Assembly (NCBI GenBank): GCA_903832775.1 | Contig: CAILCX010000025.1 | Span: forward strand, 1 to 58,752 | DNA length: 58,752 nt | DNA from: an uncultured Methylobacter sp. | Lineage (GTDB): Bacteria; Pseudomonadota; Gammaproteobacteria; Methylococcales; Methylomonadaceae | Direction of reading: 5' to 3' | Part shown: positions 46,561-54,663 of the stretch, one piece after another | Layout of the letters: the number at the start of each line of letters is the position of its first letter | How positions within the stretch are numbered: the first letter of the stretch is position 1 | Position numbers and translations under genes: made by a program | Notes under the pieces: generated by a model | Seen by the model: the letters and a program-made list of their open reading frames with translations, nothing else | Told to the model about the DNA's origin: nothing | The model's database searches: none

Positions 46561-47800
46561 GTACGCTCTCCATTTGAGGATGATTTTTACTGGAAAAACC
46601 ACCCGGTAACCCACTAAAATCGTGATTTATACAAGGCAAAACCAATGAAAAGACAGTGCCCAAACCAGGGCTAGACTTGACCTTCACCGCACCACCATGT
46701 GCTTTTACAACGCTATCAACAACTGCCAGACCCAAACCTGTACCATGCGTTTTTGTCGTAAAAAATGGTTCAAAAATCCGCTGACACACGCCTTGTTCAA
46801 TACCTGCTCCATCATCTTTAATTTGGATTCTCAACTTGTAATCATCAAGCTGATCAACTGTAATTTCAATACAACCAACCGACCCTACTGCATCAATGGC
46901 GTTATTTAATAAATTGAGCAACGCACCGCGCAGCGCATTTTCATTTCCTAACATTTCATCATTTATAACCTGATTACTTACTTGCAAATCAATCTTGCCA
47001 GTCACTGTCGATTCTTTCACCGATTCTCTAAGATGACTCAAAAGTTCAGACAATGAAAAATTCTCCATTGCCATGCGCCCATCTTTGGCAAAAATCAACA
47101 TATCGTTAACTTGCCTTTCCAGATAATTCAATCGCTCAAGAATTTTTTGTGAAAATCGCTGGCGCCTTTCATCATCAAGCACAGGATTATTCATTTGGGA
47201 GGCGTAAAGTATTGCTGTTGCTAAAGGCGTTCTGACCTGATGCGCCATACTCGCTACCATCTCGCCCATTGCCGACAATTGTTTTTGTTGGCTCAGTAAA
47301 TCCTGAAGATTGCGCATTTCACTAACATCTGAAAGTAAAATTATTTGCCCGGAATCACTGGAATCGTTACAGGCAACATCCTTACTGACAGTCATATTAA
47401 CCCGTTTACCACTTAGCAATTGACGCTCATGTGGATTTCCGGGAACAGTGTTTAACTTACAAGCAACAATTTCAGACCAATCTTTGCCGATCAAGGCGGC
47501 TCCTAAAAAATCTGTCGCGACCACATTGCAGTCAACAATACTACCATTTGCATCCAACACAACGACTCCAGCAGGGAGCGCAGCCAATATTTTTTCTAAT
47601 CGGCTGGCAAGTTTTTCCTTTTCTTCAAGCGTTTTAATGCGCTGATTTTGAGCCAAAGCCAATTCAGCGTGCAGTTTGGCGACTTGATCTTCAAGCCCCT
47701 GATAAGATTCAGATAAATTTTTAAAAACCTCATTAAAGCTTAAAAAAGCATCTGTAAGCTGTTCGGTTTTCTGCTTTTTTTGTGCTGTAGGAATCGTCAT
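46547..47800 (-). CDS. flrB: Flagellar sensor histidine kinase FlrB (FleS)
   Basis: The 417-residue product has no membrane helix and is cytoplasmic, like FlrB/FleS. It has an N-terminal coiled coil, a PAS-like domain (about 70-165), the dimerisation/phospho-acceptor helix with H187 in MASMAHQVRTPLATAIL, and an ATPase domain with N-box LLNLLNNAIDAV and G-boxes DDGAGIEQ and GTGLGLAVV. It signals to FlrC. It is 176 bases downstream of flrA. Confidence 0.93.
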   Translation of the reverse strand: MTIPTAQKKQKTEQLTDAFLSFNEVFKNLSESYQGLEDQVAKLHAELALAQNQRIKTLEEKEKLASRLEKILAALPAGVVVLDANGSIVDCNVVATDFLGAALIGKDWSEIVACKLNTVPGNPHERQLLSGKRVNMTVSKDVACNDSSDSGQIILLSDVSEMRNLQDLLSQQKQLSAMGEMVASMAHQVRTPLATAILYASQMNNPVLDDERRQRFSQKILERLNYLERQVNDMLIFAKDGRMAMENFSLSELLSHLRESVKESTVTGKIDLQVSNQVINDEMLGNENALRGALLNLLNNAIDAVGSVGCIEITVDQLDDYKLRIQIKDDGAGIEQGVCQRIFEPFFTTKTHGTGLGLAVVDSVVKAHGGAVKVKSSPGLGTVFSLVLPCINHDFSGLPGGFSSKNHPQMESVHEAV

Positions 47801-47845
47801 GCCTGTAGGCTCGGGTTTTATATGTCAAACTTGTATTATCCAAGA

Positions 47846-47862
47846 AGCACAAATTAGACCAA
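47846..47862 (-). promoter_or_regulatory. Candidate sigma-54 promoter of flrBC
   Basis: The minus strand reads CTTGGTCTAATTTGTGCTT. The GG (47860-47859) and GC (47848-47847) are 10 bases apart. TTGG and TGCT match but the -24 element is weak after TGG (TCTA against CACG). The start would be near 47835, about 35 bases before the flrB ATG. In Vibrio and Pseudomonas this gene pair is a class II, FlrA/FleQ-driven unit, so the position is right. Confidence 0.55.
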
Positions 47863-47899
47863 GTATTAAAATTATATTTATCAATAAGTTAAAATCAAC

Positions 47900-47913
47900 G
47901 ACAAAAAATTGAC
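47900..47913 (-). promoter_or_regulatory. Candidate FlrA/FleQ binding site upstream of flrB
   Basis: On the minus strand GTCAATTTTTTGTC matches the published FleQ box GTCAATNNATTGAC at 10 of 12 fixed positions. It lies about 40 bases upstream of the -24 element of the flrB promoter, within the gap after flrA. Confidence 0.45.
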
Positions 47914-47976
47914 TCCAAAAACACCCTTACGCTAAACAGCAAAAACAATTCATAAACCATTGATAATTAGAACCCG

Positions 47977-49425
47977 TTAACGCTGCATATCATATTTACG
48001 TAATTTCTCAACCAACGTAGTACGACGCATATTCAATCGTTTAGCGGCATGAGCTACAACTCCACTGCATTCGTTTAAGGCCTGACGTATTAAATCGATT
48101 TCCAGAACATTCAAATATTCTTTTAAATCAATACCCTGCTCCGGCAACTGCGCTAACGACTTTGACGAACCATCAAAAGAAGCGATGACCTCAAGAGGAT
48201 CAAGATTTTCATCGTCTTCCAGATTAACTTCAACATCGTTAATTATTTGATCGGACACCTGGAACTTATGAAATTTTTCTGGCAAATCAACTGCATCGAC
48301 CAGACCTTTGGGATTCATAATAGCCAGTCTTTCTATCAAATTGGCCAACTCCCTGACATTACCCGGCCAATCGTGCTGCATTAGCAAACTCAAAGCCGCA
48401 TGAGTCAGTCTTACCGAACCACGGTTAGACGCCTCCATACGATTGATAAGATCATTTATTAAAAGCGGAATATCCTCAGCCCTATCTTTTAGTGGAGGTA
48501 TTTCAATCGGAAACACATTCAACCGATAAAAAAGATCTTCTCGAAACCGGTTTTCTTTAATTTCGTCTTCAAGACAGCGGTGCGTAGCGGCAATAACACG
48601 CACATCACAATTGATGGTTTTATTGCTTCCGACTCGTTCAAAACTACGCTCCTGTAACACGCGCAATAATTTAACCTGCATTGCCAAAGGCATATCACCA
48701 ATTTCATCAAGAAAAAGTGTGCCACCCTCAGCCATTTCAAAACGACCTTGCCGGGTAGTTAATGCTCCGGTAAACGCTCCTTTTTCATGTCCAAACAATT
48801 CGCTTTCAAGCAACTCACCCGGTATTGCACCGCAATTTATGGGAACAAATGGCTTATCGCTTCGAAGAGAAGCGTCATGTAACGAGCGAGCAACAACTTC
48901 TTTCCCGGTTCCTGATTCGCCAAGGATTAAAACTGTTGCATCGGATGAGGCTACCCGATCAATTAACTTACGAATCCCGACAATCGCATGACTTTTTCCT
49001 TTTAGTCGCTGAATATGAGACTTACGGCGATCAATTACTTCGGGACTATAGATACCTGCCTGAGCATCACCTATTGGCAATCTATGCAATAATGCCTTCA
49101 AAACCGTGTAGCTTGTAGGCCATTCCAACACATAAAAAACACTTTGAACTATAAGTGACGACACCTGGGACAGAGTTCCTTTGTTGATTAACAATATGAC
49201 AGGAGTATCTTTACCCCAGTCAATAACTTGATTAATCACAGTCGCCTGTTTATCAATACCATCCCCAACAAAAATTGCAGCTAATTGACCTATTTTACTA
49301 TCAGAGGACTGGTATTCCTCAGACCCTGAAATTTCAATACGATAATCAATAAACTGAAAAATTGTCTCCAGCTCTAAAACTCTTGATTTATTATCATCAA
49401 TTAACAAAATACGCGGCAAAGCCAT
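47977..49425 (-). CDS. flrA: Flagellar master activator FlrA (FleQ)
   Basis: FlrA/FleQ sits at the top of the flagellar hierarchy in polar-flagellated gammaproteobacteria and, in Pseudomonas, also binds c-di-GMP. The 482-residue product has a receiver-like N-terminus (about 5-115) that lacks a conserved phospho-acceptor, an AAA+ domain with Walker A GESGTGK (169-175) and sigma-54 loop GAFTGA (216-221), and a C-terminal helix-turn-helix (VVAHAAKRLNMRRTTLVEKLRKY). The start MALPRILLIDD has GAGAG about eight bases upstream. Confidence 0.92.
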   Translation of the reverse strand: MALPRILLIDDNKSRVLELETIFQFIDYRIEISGSEEYQSSDSKIGQLAAIFVGDGIDKQATVINQVIDWGKDTPVILLINKGTLSQVSSLIVQSVFYVLEWPTSYTVLKALLHRLPIGDAQAGIYSPEVIDRRKSHIQRLKGKSHAIVGIRKLIDRVASSDATVLILGESGTGKEVVARSLHDASLRSDKPFVPINCGAIPGELLESELFGHEKGAFTGALTTRQGRFEMAEGGTLFLDEIGDMPLAMQVKLLRVLQERSFERVGSNKTINCDVRVIAATHRCLEDEIKENRFREDLFYRLNVFPIEIPPLKDRAEDIPLLINDLINRMEASNRGSVRLTHAALSLLMQHDWPGNVRELANLIERLAIMNPKGLVDAVDLPEKFHKFQVSDQIINDVEVNLEDDENLDPLEVIASFDGSSKSLAQLPEQGIDLKEYLNVLEIDLIRQALNECSGVVAHAAKRLNMRRTTLVEKLRKYDMQR

Positions 49426-49789
49426 ATTCCAACTCTCATTACTTGTTTTATGTTACGCACTGTGTACAAATTTAGCAGATAACAGGCCATTAAGGGATCT
49501 TATCTATCTCAACGAGATAATTTTTTAAAAAACTGTAATTTGATCATCAGTGAATCTGTGACAAAAAAACATTTGCGGCTAATTACATATTTATTTAATT
49601 ATTTTGTTATTCCACAAAGTTAATCATCGAATCAACTTGATGTCAAAATTCATTTTAATTCATATTGTTCCAATATCTTTTTAATGTAATTTATATAAGC
49701 CACTCAATCTATTTGATACATCCAAGCTTGACAAAAATTTCTCATCATAGACACTAGAGTCGATTTCACTACCCCAGAGTACACTTTCT
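49426..49789. other. Intergenic region between flrA and the CNNM gene (divergent promoters)
   Basis: No ORF is seen in these 364 bases. The genes on each side point away, so this holds promoters for both. A sigma-54-type sequence at 49473-49490 on the minus strand fits flrA. On the plus strand no clear -35/-10 pair stands out. The middle part (49540-49720) is very AT-rich. Confidence 0.55.
49473..49490 (-). promoter_or_regulatory. Candidate sigma-54 promoter of flrA
   Basis: The minus strand reads ATGGCCTGTTATCTGCTA. GG (49488-49487) and GC (49476-49475) are 10 bases apart, and TGGC, the G at the seventh place and TGCT match the consensus. The start would be near 49463, about 38 bases before the flrA ATG. 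In Vibrio and Pseudomonas the flrA/fleQ promoter is sigma-70 type, so this is unexpected. Confidence 0.55.
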
Positions 49790-51040
49790 TTGAACGATAT
49801 GTCCCTTGGTATGCTGTTTGGCATACTTGCAGCCATGCTTATTCTCTCCGCTTTTTTCGCTGGCTCAGAAACAGCTTTAATGTCGTTAAACCGCTATCGT
49901 TTAAGACATCTGGTTAAGCTAAAACACCCCGGCGCAATGAAGGCTCAAAAACTATTGCAAAGACCTGATCACTTGCTTGGACTGATGTTACTGGGCAATA
50001 TTTTTATTAACAATTTCGCCGCATCGCTTGCAACGGTTATTGCAATTAAACTTTATACGGATGATGAATCCGTCATAGCCATCTCCACAGGCCTTTTGAC
50101 TATCGTAATGCTCATTTGCTCGGAAGTAACGCCAAAAACGCTCGCAGCAATAAAACCCGAACCACTCGCGTTCCCAGCCGCATGGATTTACACCCCCTTA
50201 TTAAAACTTCTTTATCCGATTGTCTGGTTTATCAATCTATTTGTTAACCTCTTACTGCGAATCATCGGCATTGATGTCAAAAAAAGCCGTCATGAAGCAT
50301 TAAATAAGGATGAATTAAAAAGCATCATTAGCGATGCAGAAAGCTTAATGCCTGCACGCTATCAAAAAATGCTGATGGGTATCCTGGATCTTGAATCAGC
50401 AACTGTTGAGGACATTATGACACCCCGCAATGAAATTGTGGGTCTTGATCTTGAGTCACCTATTGAAGAAATTATCAACCAAATTAAAACCAGTCCACAT
50501 ACCCGGTTACCGGTTTATAAAACCAGTATCGACAGAATTATTGGCTTCATACATTTAAGAAAAGTACTATTCCTAATTAATCAAGATGGCTTTGACAAAC
50601 AGACGATCATTAACAGCCTCGACAAACCCACATTCACCCCTGAGACCACTCCTGTTCACGTCCAGATGCATCGTTTCAAACACGAAAAAATTCGAATAGG
50701 TCTGGTTGTTGACGAATATGGCGATGTTCAGGGGCTGGTTACACTGGATGATTTACTTCAAGAAATAGTAGGGGAACTCATCAACGATGATGACACAGTA
50801 AGAGTTCAAGCTGACGGCAGTATACTTGTCGATGCAAATATTACCCTCAGAGAATTAAACCGGGTTACACAATGGTCGTTTCCTACAGAAGGACCAAAGA
50901 CGCTTAATGGACTTATTATTGAATTCATGGAAACCATTCCTGAGATCGGTACTAGCATCAGACTACATGAATATCCGCTTGAAATAATAAAACGCGATGA
51001 AAACAGCGTAAAACTGGTTAAATTTCTACCCAGAAAATAA
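49790..51040 (+). CDS. CNNM/CBS/CorC_HlyC-domain membrane protein (YfjD-like)
   Basis: The 416-residue protein has the CNNM (DUF21) transmembrane domain (about 5-190) with FFAGSETALMSLNRYRLRHL and EVTPKTLA, two CBS domains (VEDIMTPRNEIVGLDLESP onward, about 205-325), and a C-terminal CorC_HlyC domain (about 340-416). Bacterial CNNM/CorC proteins transport Mg2+ or Co2+ out of the cell, or act in ion homeostasis; the name haemolysin in older records is misleading. The TTG at 49790 gives MNDMSLGML, which fits homologues better than the ATG at 49799, but the start is not certain. Confidence 0.88.
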   Translation: MNDMSLGMLFGILAAMLILSAFFAGSETALMSLNRYRLRHLVKLKHPGAMKAQKLLQRPDHLLGLMLLGNIFINNFAASLATVIAIKLYTDDESVIAISTGLLTIVMLICSEVTPKTLAAIKPEPLAFPAAWIYTPLLKLLYPIVWFINLFVNLLLRIIGIDVKKSRHEALNKDELKSIISDAESLMPARYQKMLMGILDLESATVEDIMTPRNEIVGLDLESPIEEIINQIKTSPHTRLPVYKTSIDRIIGFIHLRKVLFLINQDGFDKQTIINSLDKPTFTPETTPVHVQMHRFKHEKIRIGLVVDEYGDVQGLVTLDDLLQEIVGELINDDDTVRVQADGSILVDANITLRELNRVTQWSFPTEGPKTLNGLIIEFMETIPEIGTSIRLHEYPLEIIKRDENSVKLVKFLPRK

Positions 51041-51284
51041 ACATATATACTCTGTGCGTTGATCTTGGTGGAGTTTTTATAGTTGAATCATTTTATTCAA
51101 GTCCAAGACAGCGAGCAGGCCTATAACAAGTCATGTAACTGTTTTTGTGACCCAACGATTGGATATAATGACCATTCAATAAACCAATTATGACCGTGTG
51201 GATTATATGTAAATGGAATTTCTTGAATAACTAAAATTATACGGTCTATAATTAAAGTTCGTTTTAAGATGTATAAACCAATCA

Positions 51285-51920
51285 ATGCCAAAACTGACTG
51301 TTTTTTTTAAAGATAAAGCAATTCATTCGGCTGTATTCGAAAATGGCATTGTTCATATCGGGCGCGATGAAAGCAATGACTTAAGCATTGATAGCCTTGC
51401 TGTTGCTCCCATTCATGCAGCTATCAATATTCAAGACCATGTTTGCACTATTAAACAGCTAAATGAGAGTTTTCCACTAATCATCAATGGCAACCTTCTA
51501 AAAACAGGAAGCCTGAATAACAGTGATACTATTGTTTTGGGTAAGCATACTATTATTTTCAATACCACAGAATCAATAGCACTACCACCTGCAAATGATT
51601 ATTTAACTGACTTGGACGTAAAATCATTCAATCAGGAAATTGAAGCCGATTTATCTTTTCCAACAGCTAACTTGCAAATCATGAACGGCAACAATATTGG
51701 CAAGATTCTGCAATTAAAAAAACCCATGACCCGCCTGGGTCACAATGGCAATGGTGTTATTTTGATTTCCAAAAGAAAAGACGGCTATTTTGTCTGCATT
51801 TTGGAAAGCGGGGGTACAATATCTTTAAACAATGAACCGTTAAACGACAAATCACTAAAATTAAATACTAACGATATATTGGTTATCGACAATATGTCCC
51901 TACAATTTTTTTTAAATTAA
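51285..51920 (+). CDS. Double FHA-domain protein
   Basis: The 211-residue protein has two forkhead-associated repeats. The first (about 1-95) has HIGRDESNDLSID, the GR and S-loop of FHA domains, and ends IVLGKHTIIF. The second (about 125-211) reads TRLGHNGNGVILI and SLNNEPLNDKSLKLNTNDILVID. FHA domains bind phosphothreonine. There is no kinase or phosphatase in the window to explain it. It is followed four bases later by a PilZ-domain gene on the same strand. Confidence 0.8.
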   Translation: MPKLTVFFKDKAIHSAVFENGIVHIGRDESNDLSIDSLAVAPIHAAINIQDHVCTIKQLNESFPLIINGNLLKTGSLNNSDTIVLGKHTIIFNTTESIALPPANDYLTDLDVKSFNQEIEADLSFPTANLQIMNGNNIGKILQLKKPMTRLGHNGNGVILISKRKDGYFVCILESGGTISLNNEPLNDKSLKLNTNDILVIDNMSLQFFLN

Positions 51921-51924
51921 CTCC

Positions 51925-52305
51925 ATGCATCCCATTCAAAATAACGATAACAGACATTTTCATCGAATTCTTTACGCAGCTGAGGCAAATCTTCACTGTG
52001 AAAAAAACAACTGGAATTGTGAAATAATTGACCTCTCATTAAAAGGCTGCCTTTTAAGTTTTGATCTGCCATGGGATGAAAATCAGGAAAAACTTTACAC
52101 ACTTACCTTGGTTTTATCTGAACAAGCTAAAATTGAAATGGTACTCACCGCGATGCATGTTGTCGGGAATAAAGTAGGCTTCAAATGTGAGCACATCGAT
52201 ATAGACAGTATTACCGAATTGCGCCGCCTCGTTGAACTGAATCTTGGTAACAGTGCCCTACTCGAACGGGATTTATTGGCCTTAACCGAGCAAAACCCAA
52301 GATAA
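51925..52305 (+). CDS. PilZ-domain protein, probable c-di-GMP receptor
   Basis: The 126-residue protein has the PilZ c-di-GMP signature: R10-H-F-H-R14 and D36-L-S-L-K-G41. Beta-strands follow as in single-domain PilZ proteins. C-di-GMP binding is expected. Paired with the FHA gene and near flrA (FleQ homologue, itself a c-di-GMP binder in Pseudomonas), it could link motility or surface behaviour to c-di-GMP. The downstream radA converges on it, 9 bases away. Confidence 0.85.
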   Translation: MHPIQNNDNRHFHRILYAAEANLHCEKNNWNCEIIDLSLKGCLLSFDLPWDENQEKLYTLTLVLSEQAKIEMVLTAMHVVGNKVGFKCEHIDIDSITELRRLVELNLGNSALLERDLLALTEQNPR

Positions 52306-52314
52306 AGCCAACTC

Positions 52315-53685
52315 TCACATCTCTGAAAGTATTTCAAGTGCTTCAGAAAGCGTAGAAACACCATGTATCTCCAACCCTTCAATCGCTTTTTTAGGCATGT
52401 TTGACTTTGGGATAACCGCTTTCTTGAAGCCATGTTTTGCAGCATCATTAAGTCGCGCATGACCATTAGCGACCGGTCTAATTTCACCGCTCAGACCGAT
52501 TTCACCAAAAAAGAAAGTATCATGCGCAATAACCTTGTCCCTTAAACTGGACACTATCCCCACCACAATAGCCAAATCAGAGCTGGTTTCTGTCACTTTA
52601 ATTCCACCAACAACATTGGCATAGATCTCATCAGTTGCCGTGACGACGCCGCCATGCCGGGATAACACAGCCAGCAACATAGCAAGACGATTTTGATCAA
52701 AGCCTACCGCCAGGCGCCTTGGATTGCCATATTGGCAATCGGTGACCAACGCCTGAATCTCAACCAACAACGGCCGGGTTCCTTCCCAAAGCACGGTAAT
52801 CACACTCCCCGAAGAAGGCTTATCCGGTCTGTTTAAAAACATCGCAGAAGGGTTTTTAACTTCCTTAAGTCCGGAACTATCCATCGCGAAAAAACCCAAC
52901 TCACCCACGCTACCAAAGCGGTTTTTGTCAGCTCTTAACACCCTGAACCGCGCATCATCAGTAGAACCCAACATTACTTGTGTATCAACGATATGGCTTA
53001 AGGTCATTGGCCCCGCCAGCGATTGATCCTTGGTGACGTGACCCACCATAAAAACCGACACATCATGTTTTTTGGCATATTGGGTCAAATAACTGGCCGA
53101 CTCCCTGACTTGCGAAACCGAACCCGGTGCTGATTCAGCTTCTTGGGTATGCATCACCTGAATCGAATCAATGACCAAAATTTTGGGTTTAACCTGATCC
53201 AAAACATCACAAATGCGTTGCACCGAAGTTTCGGCCAACATCATTATTTTGTCGGCGGGTAGTTTAAGTCGATGTGCCCTTTCGGCGATTTGTTGCAACG
53301 ATTCCTCACCGGAAACATACAACACACTAACTCCGCGAGCGGCAATATTGGCAATCGCCTGAAGTAATAGCGTACTCTTGCCGGCTCCAGGTGCACCGCC
53401 TATCAACACCACACTGCCGCAAACGATACCGCCACCCAATACACGGTCAAATTCAGAAATTCCACTACAAATCCGTTCCGCCTGGGAAAGATTAACCTCC
53501 GATAACAATTTGACTTCAGACCGGCTTCCCGCATAACCAGCAGCATGAGTATTGCGCTCGGCTCCGCCCAGCCTGACTTCCTTAATCGTATTCCATTCCC
53601 CGCAGCTGGTGCATTGTCCGCCCCAGCGAGGATAATCGGCGCCACACTGATCACAGACAAACGCGGTTTTGATTTTCTTGCTCAT
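52315..53685 (-). CDS. radA: DNA repair protein RadA
   Basis: RadA processes recombination intermediates. The 456-residue product has the N-terminal zinc finger CDQCGADYPRWGGQCTSCGEWN (residues 10-31), Walker A GGAPGAGKSTLLLQ near 96-109, the KNRFG motif near 255, and a C-terminal Lon-type S16 domain with inactive serine region. It reads toward the PilZ gene. Confidence 0.96.
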   Translation of the reverse strand: MSKKIKTAFVCDQCGADYPRWGGQCTSCGEWNTIKEVRLGGAERNTHAAGYAGSRSEVKLLSEVNLSQAERICSGISEFDRVLGGGIVCGSVVLIGGAPGAGKSTLLLQAIANIAARGVSVLYVSGEESLQQIAERAHRLKLPADKIMMLAETSVQRICDVLDQVKPKILVIDSIQVMHTQEAESAPGSVSQVRESASYLTQYAKKHDVSVFMVGHVTKDQSLAGPMTLSHIVDTQVMLGSTDDARFRVLRADKNRFGSVGELGFFAMDSSGLKEVKNPSAMFLNRPDKPSSGSVITVLWEGTRPLLVEIQALVTDCQYGNPRRLAVGFDQNRLAMLLAVLSRHGGVVTATDEIYANVVGGIKVTETSSDLAIVVGIVSSLRDKVIAHDTFFFGEIGLSGEIRPVANGHARLNDAAKHGFKKAVIPKSNMPKKAIEGLEIHGVSTLSEALEILSEM

Positions 53686-53776
53686 GGTGTTAGAAAAGCC
53701 TTAAAAATAGAACTTGTATGCAGGAGGAAAAGATAAATACGGGTGTCCTTAGTATTTTCATGTTCACCATGAACCT

Positions 53777-54241
53777 TTAATCTATTACCAAGCCCTGGTA
53801 AGTATGTTCATCTGGCAAGCCCTGCAGGTAAGATTCACCGGGAGCAACAATAAACCTTGCATCCATTGCAGTCCGACCCAACAACATGCGAAAAATCATA
53901 CTGTCCCTGTTGGTCAGAGTCATTTCAGCGCAAAGCACAGTCTGCCCTACAACCATTTGGGTTTCTATCACATACCGACGTTGCTTGTGACCACCAGAGT
54001 CCATCACTATTCGACGATCTTTAACTTGCGCATGACATTCAACCGACATCTCACAACAATTCTGTACGGGATGAATGGCAAACATCACCCAGCGTTCTCC
54101 ACCTTTTCGATAAGGCTCAATTTCAAAAGCGTGGAGCGCTGATGAACGTGCTCCGGTATCGACTTTTGCTTTAATTCCAGAAAGCTTGAGATCCGGCAAA
54201 GCAACCCATTCTCGCCAGCCTAACAAAGGTTTGTTAATCAT
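53777..54241 (-). CDS. RimB-like ATP-dependent zinc protease family protein (retropepsin-like)
   Basis: The 154-residue protein begins LLGWREWVALPDLKLSGIKAKVDTGARSSALHAF. The D28-T-G-A motif and the downstream MDSGG and LLGRTAMDARF parts match the family once named ATP-dependent zinc protease (PF05618), now linked to retropepsin-like peptidases. In some bacteria this gene is next to or fused with rimK and removes glutamate tails from ribosomal S6. No rimK is adjacent here. It is single, with no fused ATP-grasp part. Confidence 0.8.
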   Translation of the reverse strand: MINKPLLGWREWVALPDLKLSGIKAKVDTGARSSALHAFEIEPYRKGGERWVMFAIHPVQNCCEMSVECHAQVKDRRIVMDSGGHKQRRYVIETQMVVGQTVLCAEMTLTNRDSMIFRMLLGRTAMDARFIVAPGESYLQGLPDEHTYQGLVID

Positions 54242-54275
54242 CTGTGTAAAGCCTTAATTTAAAGTTATAGTGCAT

Positions 54276-54296
54276 AAAAAAAGTGCCGAAGCACCT
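54276..54296 (-). terminator. Rho-independent terminator with UUCG tetraloop
   Basis: On the minus strand AGGTGC-TTCG-GCACTT is followed by a run of T (seven plus-strand A at 54276-54282). Stable tetraloop, stem and T-run are all present. It ends transcripts coming from the right, before the protease gene. Confidence 0.8.
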
Positions 54297-54612
54297 GTCA
54301 TATAATCCTCATATAATTCTATTATGCTTGATTAGCTCACCCTATTAAAATTAATTGTCAAAAGCCCAATCAAACCTCAACAAAATAGAGATTTCAGCGT
54401 ATCACTTTAGATAAGTAGCAACCAATTCAGATGCGGTACAAGAAAAACTGAGGACAGAGTAAATTCAAAAAAAATCATATAATTAAATACATAATCTTAC
54501 CCCATTTATCATAAATTAGTAGCTTGAATAAAGTGGAACAGTATCCGAAATAGAACCGCAATCAACCGCGCGGATCAGGCGCAAGCCCTAAACCTATTAA
54601 CTTCGATTGTCA

Positions 54613-54637
54613 GATTAGGCTATTACCAGCCTTAATC
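54613..54637. repeat. Hairpin just downstream of the coiled-coil gene
   Basis: GATTAGGCT (54613-54621) pairs with AGCCTTAATC (54628-54637) with one bulged base and a six-base loop. It is 27 bases past the stop of the SPFH-like gene. No T-run follows, so it may protect the mRNA end or mark the border of the unit. Confidence 0.4.
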
Positions 54638-54663
54638 TACTTTACCTAAAGAGGAGCCTGAGT

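Larger units (their letters stand above)
54242..54663. other. Intergenic region between SPFH-like gene and protease gene
   Basis: No credible ORF is seen in 422 bases. It contains a hairpin at 54613-54637 just past the coiled-coil gene and a classic UUCG terminator at 54276-54296. The gap of about 320 bases between them is unexplained. A TTGACA at 54357-54362 on the minus strand could be a -35 element, but no good -10 follows at normal spacing. A small RNA ending at the terminator is possible. Confidence 0.5.
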
